Assembly: GCF_029626105.1 (NCBI RefSeq)
Contig: NZ_JARUBH010000009.1
Coordinates: 1,240,001-1,304,000, forward strand
Source: Solwaraspora sp. WMMD792
Lineage (GTDB): Bacteria; Actinomycetota; Actinomycetes; Mycobacteriales; Micromonosporaceae
Reading direction: 5' to 3'
DNA: 64,000 nt
Shown piece after piece: positions 7,611 to 16,584 of this stretch. A program made the translations under genes and the position numbers. The notes below the pieces were generated by a model, which saw nothing but the letters and a program-made list of their open reading frames with translations, did not search any database and had not been told where the DNA came from. Position 1 is the first letter of the stretch. Each line of letters opens with the position of its first letter.

Positions 7611-8273
7611 ATGGAAGAGGGCTACCTCCGGCTGGCGTAGATCGGGCTCCGGGTCGCTGGTCATTATGGTTTCGCCCTAGCGGGCGGTTATGCCGTGCAG
7701 GCGCACGGGATCCTCGACCGACCGAGTGAGGACATCGACCTGTTCACCGCCTGGGAACGGCGCGACGACTTCGAGGTCGCGGTCGACGCGGTTGTCGCGG
7801 CCTACCGTTCGGGCGGCTACGCCGTCGAGATCACCCAGCAGTTCGAGACCTTCGCTCGGCTGGCGGTTACCGAACCTGTTGAACCTGACCGGCCGTACAA
7901 GGTCGAACTTGCCGCGAACTGGCGTGCGTTGCCGCCGGTGACCATGGACATCGGTCCGGTCCTGCACATCGACGATGTCGTCGCAGGAAAAATGTCTGCC
8001 CTGTTCACTCGCGCCGAACCGAGAGATTTCCTCGACGTCGATGCTGCCGTGCAGACTGGTCGGTACTCCCGTGAGCGAATCCTCGAACTTGCCGAGCAGG
8101 CCGATGCTGGGTTCGACCGACCGATTCTCGCCGATCTGTTCGACATGCTGCCGCGCTACCCGGACCGCCGCTTTGCGGCCTACGGCACTGTTCCACAGGA
8201 CATCGCAGCGATGCGCGGGCGATTCGCGGACTGGCGCGAGCAACTCCTCGGCGAGCCGCAGGAGCCCACGTAG
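7611..8273 (+). pseudogene. AbiEii/AbiGii-type nucleotidyltransferase toxin interrupted by an amber codon
   Basis: The frame from ATG at 7611 reads MEEGYLRLA, then TAG at 7638-7640, then IGLRVAGHYGFALAGGYAVQ and a full nucleotidyltransferase body to 8273. The polymerase-beta-like GG (in LAGGYAV) and DxD (PSEDIDLF) lie after the stop. The next usable in-frame start, GTG at 7695, falls behind the GG motif, so a protein from there would lack part of the active site. The rest is undamaged, which suggests a recent single-base loss of function. TAG serves as a normal stop elsewhere in this window, so recoding is unlikely. Confidence 0.75.
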
Positions 8274-8316
8274 CAGGAGTCGAGAGAGTTGCCAGTCAGT
8301 CGACCGATGAACGGCG

Positions 8317-9372
8317 TCAACTGGGCGGCAGCAGCGACGGGCGGCGGCGGGCGGCCAGGTCCTCGACCCAGCCGAGGGCCAGTACCACCGCGACCAGCAG
8401 TACGGTGCCAACGCCGAGGATGGCCGACTTGCCGGCGTAGAGCCCGGACATGGTGAGCAGCCCACCTGCGGCGTACAGCACCGGCAAATGCCAGACGTAG
8501 ATGGTCACCGCGCGGGCGTTGACCATGCGGATCAACCGGGCCAGCCACGGCACCTGCGCCAGCCAATCCAGCCGGGGCCGGGCCCGCATCAGCAGCAGCA
8601 CCACCGCCCAGCCCCACACCAGCGCGCCGAGCCGGTCGTCCTCGCCCCGCTCGGCCAGCCATATCATCGCGCCGAGCGCCAGCGTGCCGACGCCGAGCGC
8701 GTACCACCTCAGCGGGACCCGGTCCAGCAGCCCGGTGTGCCGGGCGTAGCCGATCAGCCAGCAGGTGCCGTACGCGGCCATCGACCAGACCACGTCGGTG
8801 ACCGGGTTGACCGGCAGGTCGACCAGCGGGGAAGAGAGCAGTACGGCGAACGCGGGCAGGGTCAGCAGCGCGCCGACCGGCCAGCGGCGGAACGCCCACC
8901 ACAGCAGCGGGGAGAGCAGCACCAGCCACAGGTAGGCGCGGATGTACCAGAGTCCGAGGGAGAACGGCCCGCCCCACTCGCTGTTCGGCGGGTTCCGCAG
9001 CGGCACCACCCACCAGGTCACGTCCAGCAAGCTGGGCCGCCAGCCGACCAGGACCATCAGCGGTACGGCGACCGCGGCGAGCGCCCACAGTGGCGGCAGT
9101 AGCCGGCGCAGCCGCGAGCCGACCACCCGCAGCGGCGCTCCCCGGTCCAGCGACACGGCAGTCAGGTAGCCGGCCAGCGCGAACATCACCGGCATCGCCG
9201 GGAACGCCAGCGGCAGCCAGGTCAGCCAGAGGGTGTGCAGCAGGTAGACCCGCAGGATCGCCAACGCCCGCAGCGCGTCGATGTACGGGCTGCGCTCGCG
9301 TGTCGGGCGCGGCGAGGCCACCTGGGTAAGCGCCTCCTGCTCGCTGTGGCGCAGGGGCGGGCTGACACGCAT
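8317..9372 (-). CDS. Acyltransferase 3 family membrane protein
   Basis: 351 residues with about ten hydrophobic helices. The start RSPYIDALRALAILRVYLLH resembles the N-terminus of acyltransferase-3 proteins (OafA/NolL type) with the conserved R-x(10)-H arrangement, followed by FALAGYLTAVSLDRG. Family members acetylate sugars of cell-surface or exported glycans, or act in antibiotic tailoring, from the cytoplasmic membrane. The substrate is unknown. No Shine-Dalgarno precedes the ATG; TAGTTT about ten bases upstream could be the -10 of a leaderless transcript. Confidence 0.8.
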   Translation of the reverse strand: MRVSPPLRHSEQEALTQVASPRPTRERSPYIDALRALAILRVYLLHTLWLTWLPLAFPAMPVMFALAGYLTAVSLDRGAPLRVVGSRLRRLLPPLWALAAVAVPLMVLVGWRPSLLDVTWWVVPLRNPPNSEWGGPFSLGLWYIRAYLWLVLLSPLLWWAFRRWPVGALLTLPAFAVLLSSPLVDLPVNPVTDVVWSMAAYGTCWLIGYARHTGLLDRVPLRWYALGVGTLALGAMIWLAERGEDDRLGALVWGWAVVLLLMRARPRLDWLAQVPWLARLIRMVNARAVTIYVWHLPVLYAAGGLLTMSGLYAGKSAILGVGTVLLVAVVLALGWVEDLAARRRPSLLPPS

Positions 9373-9545
9373 GGAGGCGAAAACTATCCGGGGTAGCTGG
9401 GTGTTTCCGCAACGTACGGTTGCGGTGCAGCAACAAGCCGGTTAATGGGCGGCGGCGTCTCGTGCCGTACCGGCGACCGGCGGTGCGGGGGTATCCGCTC
9501 GGGCACCCCCGCACCAGCTACTCCGGACGACTCACCGGGTACGAC

Positions 9546-12500
9546 CTACCGCTGCCGCACCGTCAACTCCACCGGCACGGTCGGCACCTCGTACGGGGTC
9601 AGTGCCCGCAGCGCCAACGTGGCGGTGTACCGGCCGGGCCCGTCGGCTCCGCTCGCGGCGTCAGCGGTGAACCGCAGCGTGACGGCCTTCGACGCACCCG
9701 GCGCCAGGGTGAAGCTGGCCGGCCGTACCCGCAGCCAGGGCACCTCGGACTGCGGCGCGCAGCCGTCCGTCGCCCCGGACCACCGGGAGATCGACGGCAG
9801 GGCCGCCCACTGCGGCGACATCCCGCCGATCGCCAGCCCGCCGCAGGCCCCGGCACCCCGGGACGCGGCCTGCCCGGTCGGGGCCAGCTCCTGCCAGGCG
9901 TCGGCCACCGGGTCGTACCCGATGGTGTGATCGGTGATCTCCCCGTCGGACAGCATGCCGCCGGCCAGCACCAGGCGGCCGGCGGCCACCGAGTACGCCG
10001 CGCCGGTCACGTGCTCCGGCATGGCCGCGCGGGCCGACCAGCGGTCGGTGTCCGGGTCGTAGGCGAGGGTGTCGGCGTATTCGCCGTCGTGGCTGTACCC
10101 GCCCGCGCAGTAGATCCGCAGGTCGATCGCGCCGCAGGCATGCCACGCCACCTCGTGCGGGTAGTCGGCGCGGGCCCGGAACGTGCCGGTCGTCGGGTCG
10201 AACGCCAGCACGTCGGCCGACGCCCGGCACAGGGCGTCCCGGCAGCCGCCGACCAGGTAGGTCAGCCCTTCGACGACCACTGCGGCGGCCGCCGCCCGGG
10301 GTGCCGGGTTGGTCACCCCGGCGAGGGTCTGCCACACCCCGGTCGCCGGGTCGAACACGTCGACCGCCGACTGCGGCCGGAACTCGGTGTCCCAGCCGCC
10401 GAACACGTACACCTTGCCGTCGACCGCCGCCACCGCCGGTTTGCCCCGGTCCCGGGGCAGGTCCGGCAGCTGCTGCCAGGAGTCGGCGGCCAGGTCGTAG
10501 GCCCACGCCTGCTGGGTGGTGCCCAGGTGGGTGCCGCCGCCGATCGAGTAGACGATGCCGTCGAGCACCACGGCGGCGTTGTCGGACAACCCGTCCGGGG
10601 CGTCGGCCAACCGCTGCCACGGCGGCTGCCCGGACAGTGGCGGCGTGGCCAACGCGGCGGGCCGCTCCAGCACCGTCACCGTCACCGGGGCGGTCCCGGT
10701 GTTACGGACGGTGAACTCGGCGCTGCCGCTGCCGCCGGCCGTCAGCTCCGCCCCGACCGGCGCGCCGGAGACCGCCAACTGCCCGCTGCGCAGGTCGAAG
10801 TCGACCCGCCGGGCACCGCCGGCGATCACCGACGCGGTCCGCTTCCGCTGCTGGTACGGGGCCGCCTCGGCGACGAACGACCGCTGCTGCCCGGCCCCGG
10901 TGGCGAAGAACCAGTAGAACCCGTCCGGCACCGTCTCGTCGGCCGGGGTGGCCGCCGAGGTGCCGTACTCGTCCGGCCGTTGCGGGTCGGCGACCCGCGC
11001 CCCGACGACCGGCTCCCCGGTGTTCGCGTCGCTGGTGAACCCGGCGATCAGCCCGCCGTCGTCCGGCGTGCAGGTCCGGTCGACGATCGCCACGTCGTCG
11101 ATCTGCCACCACCAGCTGTACCCGCCCCGGTAGCGGAACCGGACCTGCACCTGGTCGGCGCCGGCCACCGGGGCCAGCGGGATCTCCACCAGACGCGGCC
11201 CGCGTACGCTCTCGGTCACCTGGGAGACGTTGACCCACTCGGTGCCGTCGGTCGAGACGTCGATCGCGGCGACGTCGCCGTTGCCGGCGATCCGCGCGTC
11301 GGTGCGGAACCGCAGCACCGGTGCGGCGATCTGCGAGATGTCGATCATCGGCGTGTGCAGCAGGGTGTCCTGGCTGCGGCCGACGCCGTGGCCGTCGCTG
11401 TCGACGATGGCGAACCCGCCGGTACCGCCGGTCAGGTTGCCCCGCTGGTGGTGGTCGGTGAAGGTCCAGCCGCCGCCGTCGGTGCGGTCCACGACCGTCC
11501 AGCCGGCCGGCTCGGTGGCGAAGTCGGTGGTGAAGACCGTAGCGCCGGTGTCGGCCGTGTAGCCGGGGGCGGTGCAGGCGATGTGTGCTGCCACCACCAG
11601 GTTCGCCCTCCGGGCCTGGCCGCCGACCGCCACCTCGGTGGTCACCGTCCGGTAGCCGGGGTACAACGGCGTCACCGTCAGCTGGTACGTGCCGTGCCGG
11701 GGCACCTGGACGGCGTACCGGCCGCTGGTCGGGTCGGTGAAGACCGGGTGGCCGGGCCGGCCGGCGATCTCGATCCGCGCGTACAGCGGCCAGCCCTGCC
11801 CGGAGCCGTCGGTGACCCGACCGGAGAGGGTAACCAGCGGCACCGCGTCGAGGGCGACGTCCAGGACCACCGGTACGGTGCCGACGGTCACCGGCAGCGT
11901 CCGGGTGGCCCAGCCGAACCCGGACACGGTCACGGTGTGGCTGCCGGCCGCCAGGTACGTCGCGTACGAGCCGGTGGGTCCGGTCTGCACACTGCGCCCG
12001 GCGACCGTCACGGTCGCCCCGGCGACCGGGGAGCCGTCCGCCGCGTCGGTCACCGTACCGGTCAGCCGGCCGGTCTGTGCGCGCGGTGACTGCGCCACCA
12101 CCTGGTACGCGTCCAGCCGGCCCTCGCCGGCCAGGTTGTTGTCCGCCACGGTGCCGCCGCATTCGGTGGCGTCGACGTCGATCGCGGTACGGTCCAGCAA
12201 CGCGACCGTCGCGTCGTAGTCGTTGCGCAACGCCGGCGCGGCCGACCACAGCAGCGCGATCGTGCCGGCGACGTGCGGCGCCGCCATCGACGTGCCGTCG
12301 GCGGTGCCGTACTGGCTGCCCGGCAGCGCCGAGACCGTGCCCACCCCGGGGGCGGCGATGTCCGGCGTGATGTGGCCGTCCACCCCGGACGCGCCCCGGC
12401 TGGAGAAGCCGGCGATCGTGCCGTCGACGTCGTGCGCGCCGACGGTGTAGACGCTCGGGTAGTCACCGGGGGAGCTGGCGGTGTTGCACGCCGGTCCGTC

Positions 12501-13601
12501 GTTGCCGGCGGAGAAGACCGGGAAGATCCCGGCCGCCCGCCACGCGGTGATCACCTGCTCGTACCAGGGGTCGGCCTGGCCGCCGCCCCACGAGTTGTTC
12601 ACGATGTCCGGCCGCAGGTCCGGGCGTGGGTTCTCGCCGTTGCGGTCGGTCGGCGCCAGCACCCACTGGCCGGCGGCCAGCAGCGCCGGGTCGGAGCAGT
12701 TGCGGGACTCGCAGCCCTTCGCCGCGATCCACCGCGCCCCCGGCGCCACCCCGATCCGGGCGCCGGCGCCGTCATCACCGACCATCGTGCCCACGGTGTG
12801 GCTGCCGTGCCCCTGGTTGTCGCAGGGCGACCCGTCCCCGCAGATTCCGGTCGGGTCGAACCAGTTGTAGTCGTGGTCGAATGCGCCGTCCCCGAGGTTC
12901 CCCCGGTAGCTGGCGGCCAGCGCCGGATGGTCGAACTGGACTCCGGTGTCGATGCTGGCGATCACCACGGTGTCGCCGCGTACGCCGAACTCCGACCAGA
13001 CCCGGGGCGCGCCGATCTGCTCCACCCCCCACGGGGTCTGCGGGTCGTCGGCGACGGCCGGCTGCGTGACCGGCTCGATCAGCTCGTGGCTGCGCACCGG
13101 TTCCACCCGCGCCACCTCCGGCCGGGCGGCGATCGCGTCGACCAGCGTCCGGTCCCCGGTGACCTGCACCGCGTTGGCGATCCAGAAGCTGGTGTACGGC
13201 ACCTTGCGCCGCGTCAGGTCGGCGGTCAGCCCCTGTTGGCTGCGCTCGGCGACCTCGGTCAACTGCTCGTACGTGGCGACGGAGCGCCGGGCCCGGTCGC
13301 TGATCCGGGCCGCGGCGTCCAGGGTGGCCTTCTCCCGCAGGTAGACCATGAAGCTGGTGGTGCCGTCGGCGGCCAGGTCGGCCAGCAACTCGGCACTGAC
13401 CGCCGCCGGGGCGTCGCCGTTGCCGGCGACCGGGGCCGCCGACGAGGCAGGGGCGGCTGCCGTGGTGACGGCGGTGACGCCGAGCACGACCGCCAGCGTC
13501 ACGGCGGCGGCCCGGACAGTCACGGCGACGGACCGGACGGTCACGGCGACGGACCGGGCACCCGCTGGTGGCGGGCCGGTCCGTCCAGGTGGATGGATCA
13601 T
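9546..13601 (-). CDS. Secreted S8 subtilase with carboxypeptidase-regulatory-like, kelch and C-terminal Ig-like domains
   Basis: 1351 residues. An export signal (about 1-57) contains a duplicated SVAVTVR motif. An I9-like propeptide follows (about 70-175, TTSFMVYLREKATLDAAARI). The catalytic domain carries D218 (IDTGVQFDHP), H265 (NQGHGSHTVGTM), the SAGND oxyanion segment and S438 (GTSMAAPHVAG), so it is complete. Then come two carboxypeptidase-regulatory-like beta domains (TGTVTDAADGSPVAGATV; LSGRVTDGSGQG), a jelly-roll-like segment ending IDDVAIVD, kelch repeats (VYVFGGWDTEF, TYLVGGCRDALC, IYCAGGYSHDGEYADTLAYD) and a final Ig-like domain. AGGAG precedes the ATG. The architecture resembles Streptomyces/Micromonospora secreted kelch subtilases. 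The divergent winged-helix gene may regulate it. Confidence 0.92.
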   Translation of the reverse strand: MIHPPGRTGPPPAGARSVAVTVRSVAVTVRAAAVTLAVVLGVTAVTTAAAPASSAAPVAGNGDAPAAVSAELLADLAADGTTSFMVYLREKATLDAAARISDRARRSVATYEQLTEVAERSQQGLTADLTRRKVPYTSFWIANAVQVTGDRTLVDAIAARPEVARVEPVRSHELIEPVTQPAVADDPQTPWGVEQIGAPRVWSEFGVRGDTVVIASIDTGVQFDHPALAASYRGNLGDGAFDHDYNWFDPTGICGDGSPCDNQGHGSHTVGTMVGDDGAGARIGVAPGARWIAAKGCESRNCSDPALLAAGQWVLAPTDRNGENPRPDLRPDIVNNSWGGGQADPWYEQVITAWRAAGIFPVFSAGNDGPACNTASSPGDYPSVYTVGAHDVDGTIAGFSSRGASGVDGHITPDIAAPGVGTVSALPGSQYGTADGTSMAAPHVAGTIALLWSAAPALRNDYDATVALLDRTAIDVDATECGGTVADNNLAGEGRLDAYQVVAQSPRAQTGRLTGTVTDAADGSPVAGATVTVAGRSVQTGPTGSYATYLAAGSHTVTVSGFGWATRTLPVTVGTVPVVLDVALDAVPLVTLSGRVTDGSGQGWPLYARIEIAGRPGHPVFTDPTSGRYAVQVPRHGTYQLTVTPLYPGYRTVTTEVAVGGQARRANLVVAAHIACTAPGYTADTGATVFTTDFATEPAGWTVVDRTDGGGWTFTDHHQRGNLTGGTGGFAIVDSDGHGVGRSQDTLLHTPMIDISQIAAPVLRFRTDARIAGNGDVAAIDVSTDGTEWVNVSQVTESVRGPRLVEIPLAPVAGADQVQVRFRYRGGYSWWWQIDDVAIVDRTCTPDDGGLIAGFTSDANTGEPVVGARVADPQRPDEYGTSAATPADETVPDGFYWFFATGAGQQRSFVAEAAPYQQRKRTASVIAGGARRVDFDLRSGQLAVSGAPVGAELTAGGSGSAEFTVRNTGTAPVTVTVLERPAALATPPLSGQPPWQRLADAPDGLSDNAAVVLDGIVYSIGGGTHLGTTQQAWAYDLAADSWQQLPDLPRDRGKPAVAAVDGKVYVFGGWDTEFRPQSAVDVFDPATGVWQTLAGVTNPAPRAAAAAVVVEGLTYLVGGCRDALCRASADVLAFDPTTGTFRARADYPHEVAWHACGAIDLRIYCAGGYSHDGEYADTLAYDPDTDRWSARAAMPEHVTGAAYSVAAGRLVLAGGMLSDGEITDHTIGYDPVADAWQELAPTGQAASRGAGACGGLAIGGMSPQWAALPSISRWSGATDGCAPQSEVPWLRVRPASFTLAPGASKAVTLRFTADAASGADGPGRYTATLALRALTPYEVPTVPVELTVRQR

Positions 13602-13800
13602 CGTTCTCCTCACAGTGGTGACAGGCGGATCCCGCCTGCCGGCCATGCTCGGCGCGCCGATGACCAGGTAAAAGCACCAAGATGGGCAATCGCCGGGCAA
13701 TACCGGGACAGCGCCCGCCGCTGGGAGGGCTCCCATCGGGACGTTGACGTGGGCCGGTCCGCCCGGTTGGCTGGCCCGGGGACACACTGGGGGAGATGCG

Positions 13801-14286
13801 GTGACGGGTGGCGAGGTGCCGTTGGTGGTGTGCGTGTCGACGGACCCGGCGGTACGCGAGCGGCTGGTGTCCCGCGTCGACGACCTCGGCGCCGTACTGG
13901 TCGTCAACAACCTGACCGAGCTGCGGACCATGCTGCTGTCGACGGCGACCGACGGGCCGACGGCGACCGATAGTCGGTCGCCGGGCGGGCTGACCCGTCT
14001 CGGTGACCTGCTGCTCGACCCGGTCTCCACCGAGGTCACCTGGCGCGGCGAGGCACTGGCGCTCACCCCGTTGGAGCGGGAGACGCTGCTGCGGCTGGCC
14101 GGTCCACCGCTGCGGCTGTGGACGTACCGGCAGTTGTTCGAGGCGGTCTGGGGCGGCGCCTATCTGGGCGACCGGGCCGCGCTGCACGCCACTGTGAAGC
14201 GACTGCGGCGCAAGCTCGCGGCGCTGCCGAACGGGCCACGGGTACGCACCGTCCGAGGCGCCGGCTACCACCTGGTGTCCGGGTAA
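13801..14286 (+). CDS. Orphan winged-helix (OmpR/PhoB-type) transcriptional regulator
   Basis: 161 residues from GTG, preceded by GGGGGAG. Residues 1-60 look like a degenerate receiver domain (VVCVSTDPAVRERLVSRVDD) with no clear phospho-acceptor pocket; 70-158 are a Trans_Reg_C winged helix (LTPLERETLLRLAG, TYRQLFEAVWGG, HATVKRLRRKLA, VRTVRGAGYHLV). No kinase lies beside it. It diverges from the subtilase with 199 bp between the two starts, so it is the most likely regulator of that secreted protease. Confidence 0.85.
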   Translation: MTGGEVPLVVCVSTDPAVRERLVSRVDDLGAVLVVNNLTELRTMLLSTATDGPTATDSRSPGGLTRLGDLLLDPVSTEVTWRGEALALTPLERETLLRLAGPPLRLWTYRQLFEAVWGGAYLGDRAALHATVKRLRRKLAALPNGPRVRTVRGAGYHLVSG

Positions 14287-14299
14287 CCGGCTTCTGGAG

Positions 14300-14698
14300 T
14301 CAGCGTGCGCGTCCGCCGGCCGGTAGCTTGCAGAGCGGTTCGCCGGAGGCGATGTCGTCGAGCACGTCGTGCAGTTCGGCGATGCGGCGCTCCGCTTCGG
14401 CGACGAGCGCCCGGGTGAGCTGCTGCCAGTCGGCCTCGGTCGAGCTGGCCGGCAGCGCGGCGAACAGGGCGACGATCTCCTGCACGCTGAGCCCGACCCG
14501 TTGGGCCACCCGGCAGATCCGCACCACGCACGGGGCGAACTCGTCGTAACGGCGCTGGTTGCCGCTGGTGCGGACCGAGGTGAGCAGTCCCTGGCGTTCG
14601 TAGAACCGGATGGCCGAGGTGGCGACTCCGCTGGCCGCCGCGACCTCGCCGACGGTCAGCGTCGCCGGGGAAGTGATGGCGTTGGACATGGGACGCAT
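14300..14698 (-). CDS. MerR-family transcriptional regulator
   Basis: 132 residues. The N-terminal HTH is typical MerR (LTVGEVAAASGVATSAIRFY then ERQGLL and YDEFAPCVVRICRVAQRVG), followed by a dimer coiled coil (about 95-120). The C-terminus has a single cysteine (GEPLCKLP), not the clustered cysteines of SoxR, so an iron-sulphur sensor is unlikely. Alternative ATG is three codons in. It is divergent from the FMN reductase gene, whose promoter has the stretched MerR geometry. Confidence 0.88.
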   Translation of the reverse strand: MRPMSNAITSPATLTVGEVAAASGVATSAIRFYERQGLLTSVRTSGNQRRYDEFAPCVVRICRVAQRVGLSVQEIVALFAALPASSTEADWQQLTRALVAEAERRIAELHDVLDDIASGEPLCKLPAGGRAR

Positions 14699-14704
14699 CG
14701 TCGC

Positions 14705-14735
14705 TTGACTTCAACCAATGTTCAAGTCTTAGCGT
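14705..14735 (+). promoter_or_regulatory. MerR-type promoter with 19-bp spacer and operator
   Basis: A -35 element TTGACT (14705-14710) and a -10 element TAGCGT (14730-14735) are separated by 19 bp. The spacer carries the inverted repeat GACTTcAAC...GTTcAAGTC (14707-14728). A 19-bp spacer bridged by an inverted repeat is the hallmark of MerR-activated promoters. The predicted transcript start falls at or beside the ATG at 14743. Confidence 0.65.
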
Positions 14736-14742
14736 CGATGGC

Positions 14743-14793
14743 ATGGAACGGACAACGTCACCGTCCCGAGCGGACCGCTGCGGGTCGGCGTGA
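14743..14793 (+). other. 16-codon leader reading frame, or displaced start of the FMN reductase gene
   Basis: ATG at 14743 opens a short frame, MERTTSPSRADRCGSA, whose TGA overlaps the GTG of the next gene (GTGA). It begins exactly where transcription from the MerR-type promoter should start, so it could be a leaderless leader peptide coupled to the reductase. Alternatively one base is missing: shifting the frame gives an N-terminus (VTVPSGPLRVGVIAGSTRP) of the kind expected for the reductase. Confidence 0.45.
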
Positions 14794-15338
14794 TCGCCGG
14801 CAGCACCCGCCCCACCCGGCGGTCACCCGCCATCGCCCAGTGGGTGGCAGCGGACCGCAGCCAGCCGGAGCTCCGCCTGGAGGTGGTCGACCTGGCCGGC
14901 TTCGACCTGCCGATGCTGGGCGAGCCGCTCGCCGCCGTCTTCGGCAGCTACGAACACGAGACCACCCGCCGCTGGGCCGCCGCGATCGCCAGCTACCAGG
15001 CGTACGTCATGGTCGTCCCCGAGTACAACGCCTCCTTCCCTGGCGTACTGAAGAACGCCCTCGACCACCTGTACGCCGAGTGGGCCGACAAGCCGGTGGC
15101 CTTCGTCGGCTACGGCATGACCGGCGGGGGCCGAGCCGTGGCGCAGCTGCGCCAGGTGGCCGAGGAGCTGCGGATGCGGCCAGTGGGAACGTCGCTGCAC
15201 CTCTCGCCGCACCAGGTCGCCGACGGCCGGTACGCGGCCAGGGCCGGCGATGTCGAGTCCCGCGCCCGGATGCTGGCCGAGCTGGCCGGGGCACTCAGCG
15301 TCGGGCGCACCCCCGCCGCCGAGGGGAGGATCCGATGA
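14790..15338 (+). CDS. NADPH-dependent FMN reductase
   Basis: 182 residues from GTG. It has the flavodoxin-like fold of FMN_red proteins: VIAGSTRPTRRSPAIAQWVA at the N-terminus (the phosphate-binding loop GSTR-x-R), VVPEYNASFPGVLKNALDHL near 75 and VGYGMTGGGRAV near 103. These reduce FMN or quinones with NADPH in the cytoplasm. The first beta strand is clipped at the annotated start, which hints at a displaced start codon. It lies in a MerR-controlled unit and overlaps the next gene by ATGA. Confidence 0.85.
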   Translation: MIAGSTRPTRRSPAIAQWVAADRSQPELRLEVVDLAGFDLPMLGEPLAAVFGSYEHETTRRWAAAIASYQAYVMVVPEYNASFPGVLKNALDHLYAEWADKPVAFVGYGMTGGGRAVAQLRQVAEELRMRPVGTSLHLSPHQVADGRYAARAGDVESRARMLAELAGALSVGRTPAAEGRIR

Positions 15339-16579
15339 GCGTCGGGGCACCGGCGGCGGTCGTCGACTGGCTGTCCACGCACGCCCGACCGATGCAGCCG
15401 TACGGCGACCCCCCGTGGCGGGACGTCGTGACCGACATCGCCGACGGCCTGCTGCCGCGTCGGGCAGACCACGAGGCGGCCGATACGCCGACGGTCATCG
15501 GACTCGCGCCGACGACCCGGGAGAGCGTCGAGGTCAGCGAACTGCAGGTCGACCTGCTCCAGGCGTTGGTGACCCGAGGCGTGCGTACCGTTGTCCTGCA
15601 GGACACCACCGAGATCGGCGAGCGACTCGATCACTGGGCCAGGGCCGGAGACCGGTCAGCGAGCGGTCCCGAGGCGATCCTCGCCGACGCCTGGGGGCCG
15701 TGGCGCACCGAGTCGCTGCGCCGCGCACTGATCTGGTTACGTGCCCGCAACGCCACCCACCCGGCGGACCAGGTGGAGATCCGCGGAATCACCCGCCCCG
15801 CGGCGGAGCCCGCCGACTACGACCGGGTCCTCGCTCTGACGACGGGCACCCGCGACCACGAGCGGATATCGGCGCTGCTGGCGACGATCCGGGTCGCCCA
15901 CGACGGCGGCGAACACGTCGAACGCGCCCACGGCAGGTGGACCGGCGAGCCCTTCGTCGATCTGGCCCGGCAGGCCCGTACCGCGACGGCGGCCGTGCTC
16001 GACCCCGGCTCCGACGCCGCGACCCGTGCACTCGCGGCGCTCGACCGCATCGTGCGATTCCACGCCGCCCCACTCAGCCGAGGCCGCAGCGGCGAAGACG
16101 AAGAGACGGCCGCCGCAGACCAGCTCGTCGAACACCTGCGAGCCACCGGCCGGCGGGCCGTCGTCTGGGATGGGATCGGTCACCTGGCCGCCCGGGGGAC
16201 CAGCTTCGGCTCCCGGCTCCGCGAGCACCTCGGGACGGGCTACCGCTGCGTGCTGACCACCTTCGGGTCCGGCCGCATCCGGGACTTCCACCTGCCGGCA
16301 CCACGTCCTGGCAGCCTGGACCAGACGCTCGACCACGTCGCGGCCAAGCTGGGCGCGGGGTACGCGGTCAACCTGACCGCAGCGCCGAAACCCGAAACGG
16401 TCGGGCGATGGCTGGCCGGCCGGCACGCCGTACGCCTTATCTCCGGCATGTACCGCCCCGATGAGGACGAGCGGCACTACTTCGCGCTCGACGACCTCGC
16501 CGGTTCTGTCGACGTCCTCCTGCACCTGCCGGAGATCAGCCCGGTCAGGTACGTCGAGCCTCCAGAGCCGAAGGGCTGA
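15335..16579 (+). CDS. Erythromycin-esterase-like protein with altered active-site motif
   Basis: 414 residues, RBS GAGGGGAGGA, coupled to the FMN reductase. Overall order matches the EreA/succinoglycan-biosynthesis-related family: a first strand (TPTVIGLAPTTRESVEVSEL near 55), RTVVLQDT, a long helical middle, VVWDGIGHLA near 270 and the late segment about 300-345. In active esterases the first motif is usually GExxHG; here that stretch is GLAPTTRES, so the acidic and histidine catalytic positions appear lost. WDGIGHLA retains the second histidine. The protein may therefore bind rather than hydrolyse its ligand. Pairing with a MerR-controlled reductase suggests a xenobiotic-response unit. Confidence 0.7.
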   Translation: MSVGAPAAVVDWLSTHARPMQPYGDPPWRDVVTDIADGLLPRRADHEAADTPTVIGLAPTTRESVEVSELQVDLLQALVTRGVRTVVLQDTTEIGERLDHWARAGDRSASGPEAILADAWGPWRTESLRRALIWLRARNATHPADQVEIRGITRPAAEPADYDRVLALTTGTRDHERISALLATIRVAHDGGEHVERAHGRWTGEPFVDLARQARTATAAVLDPGSDAATRALAALDRIVRFHAAPLSRGRSGEDEETAAADQLVEHLRATGRRAVVWDGIGHLAARGTSFGSRLREHLGTGYRCVLTTFGSGRIRDFHLPAPRPGSLDQTLDHVAAKLGAGYAVNLTAAPKPETVGRWLAGRHAVRLISGMYRPDEDERHYFALDDLAGSVDVLLHLPEISPVRYVEPPEPKG

Positions 16580-16584
16580 GCCGG

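Noticed and set aside
9420-12089. Long plus-strand reading frame of 889 residues
   Set aside because: Shadow of the subtilase gene; composition is Arg/Gly/Pro/Val-rich as expected from reverse frames of GC-rich genes, with no recognisable domain.
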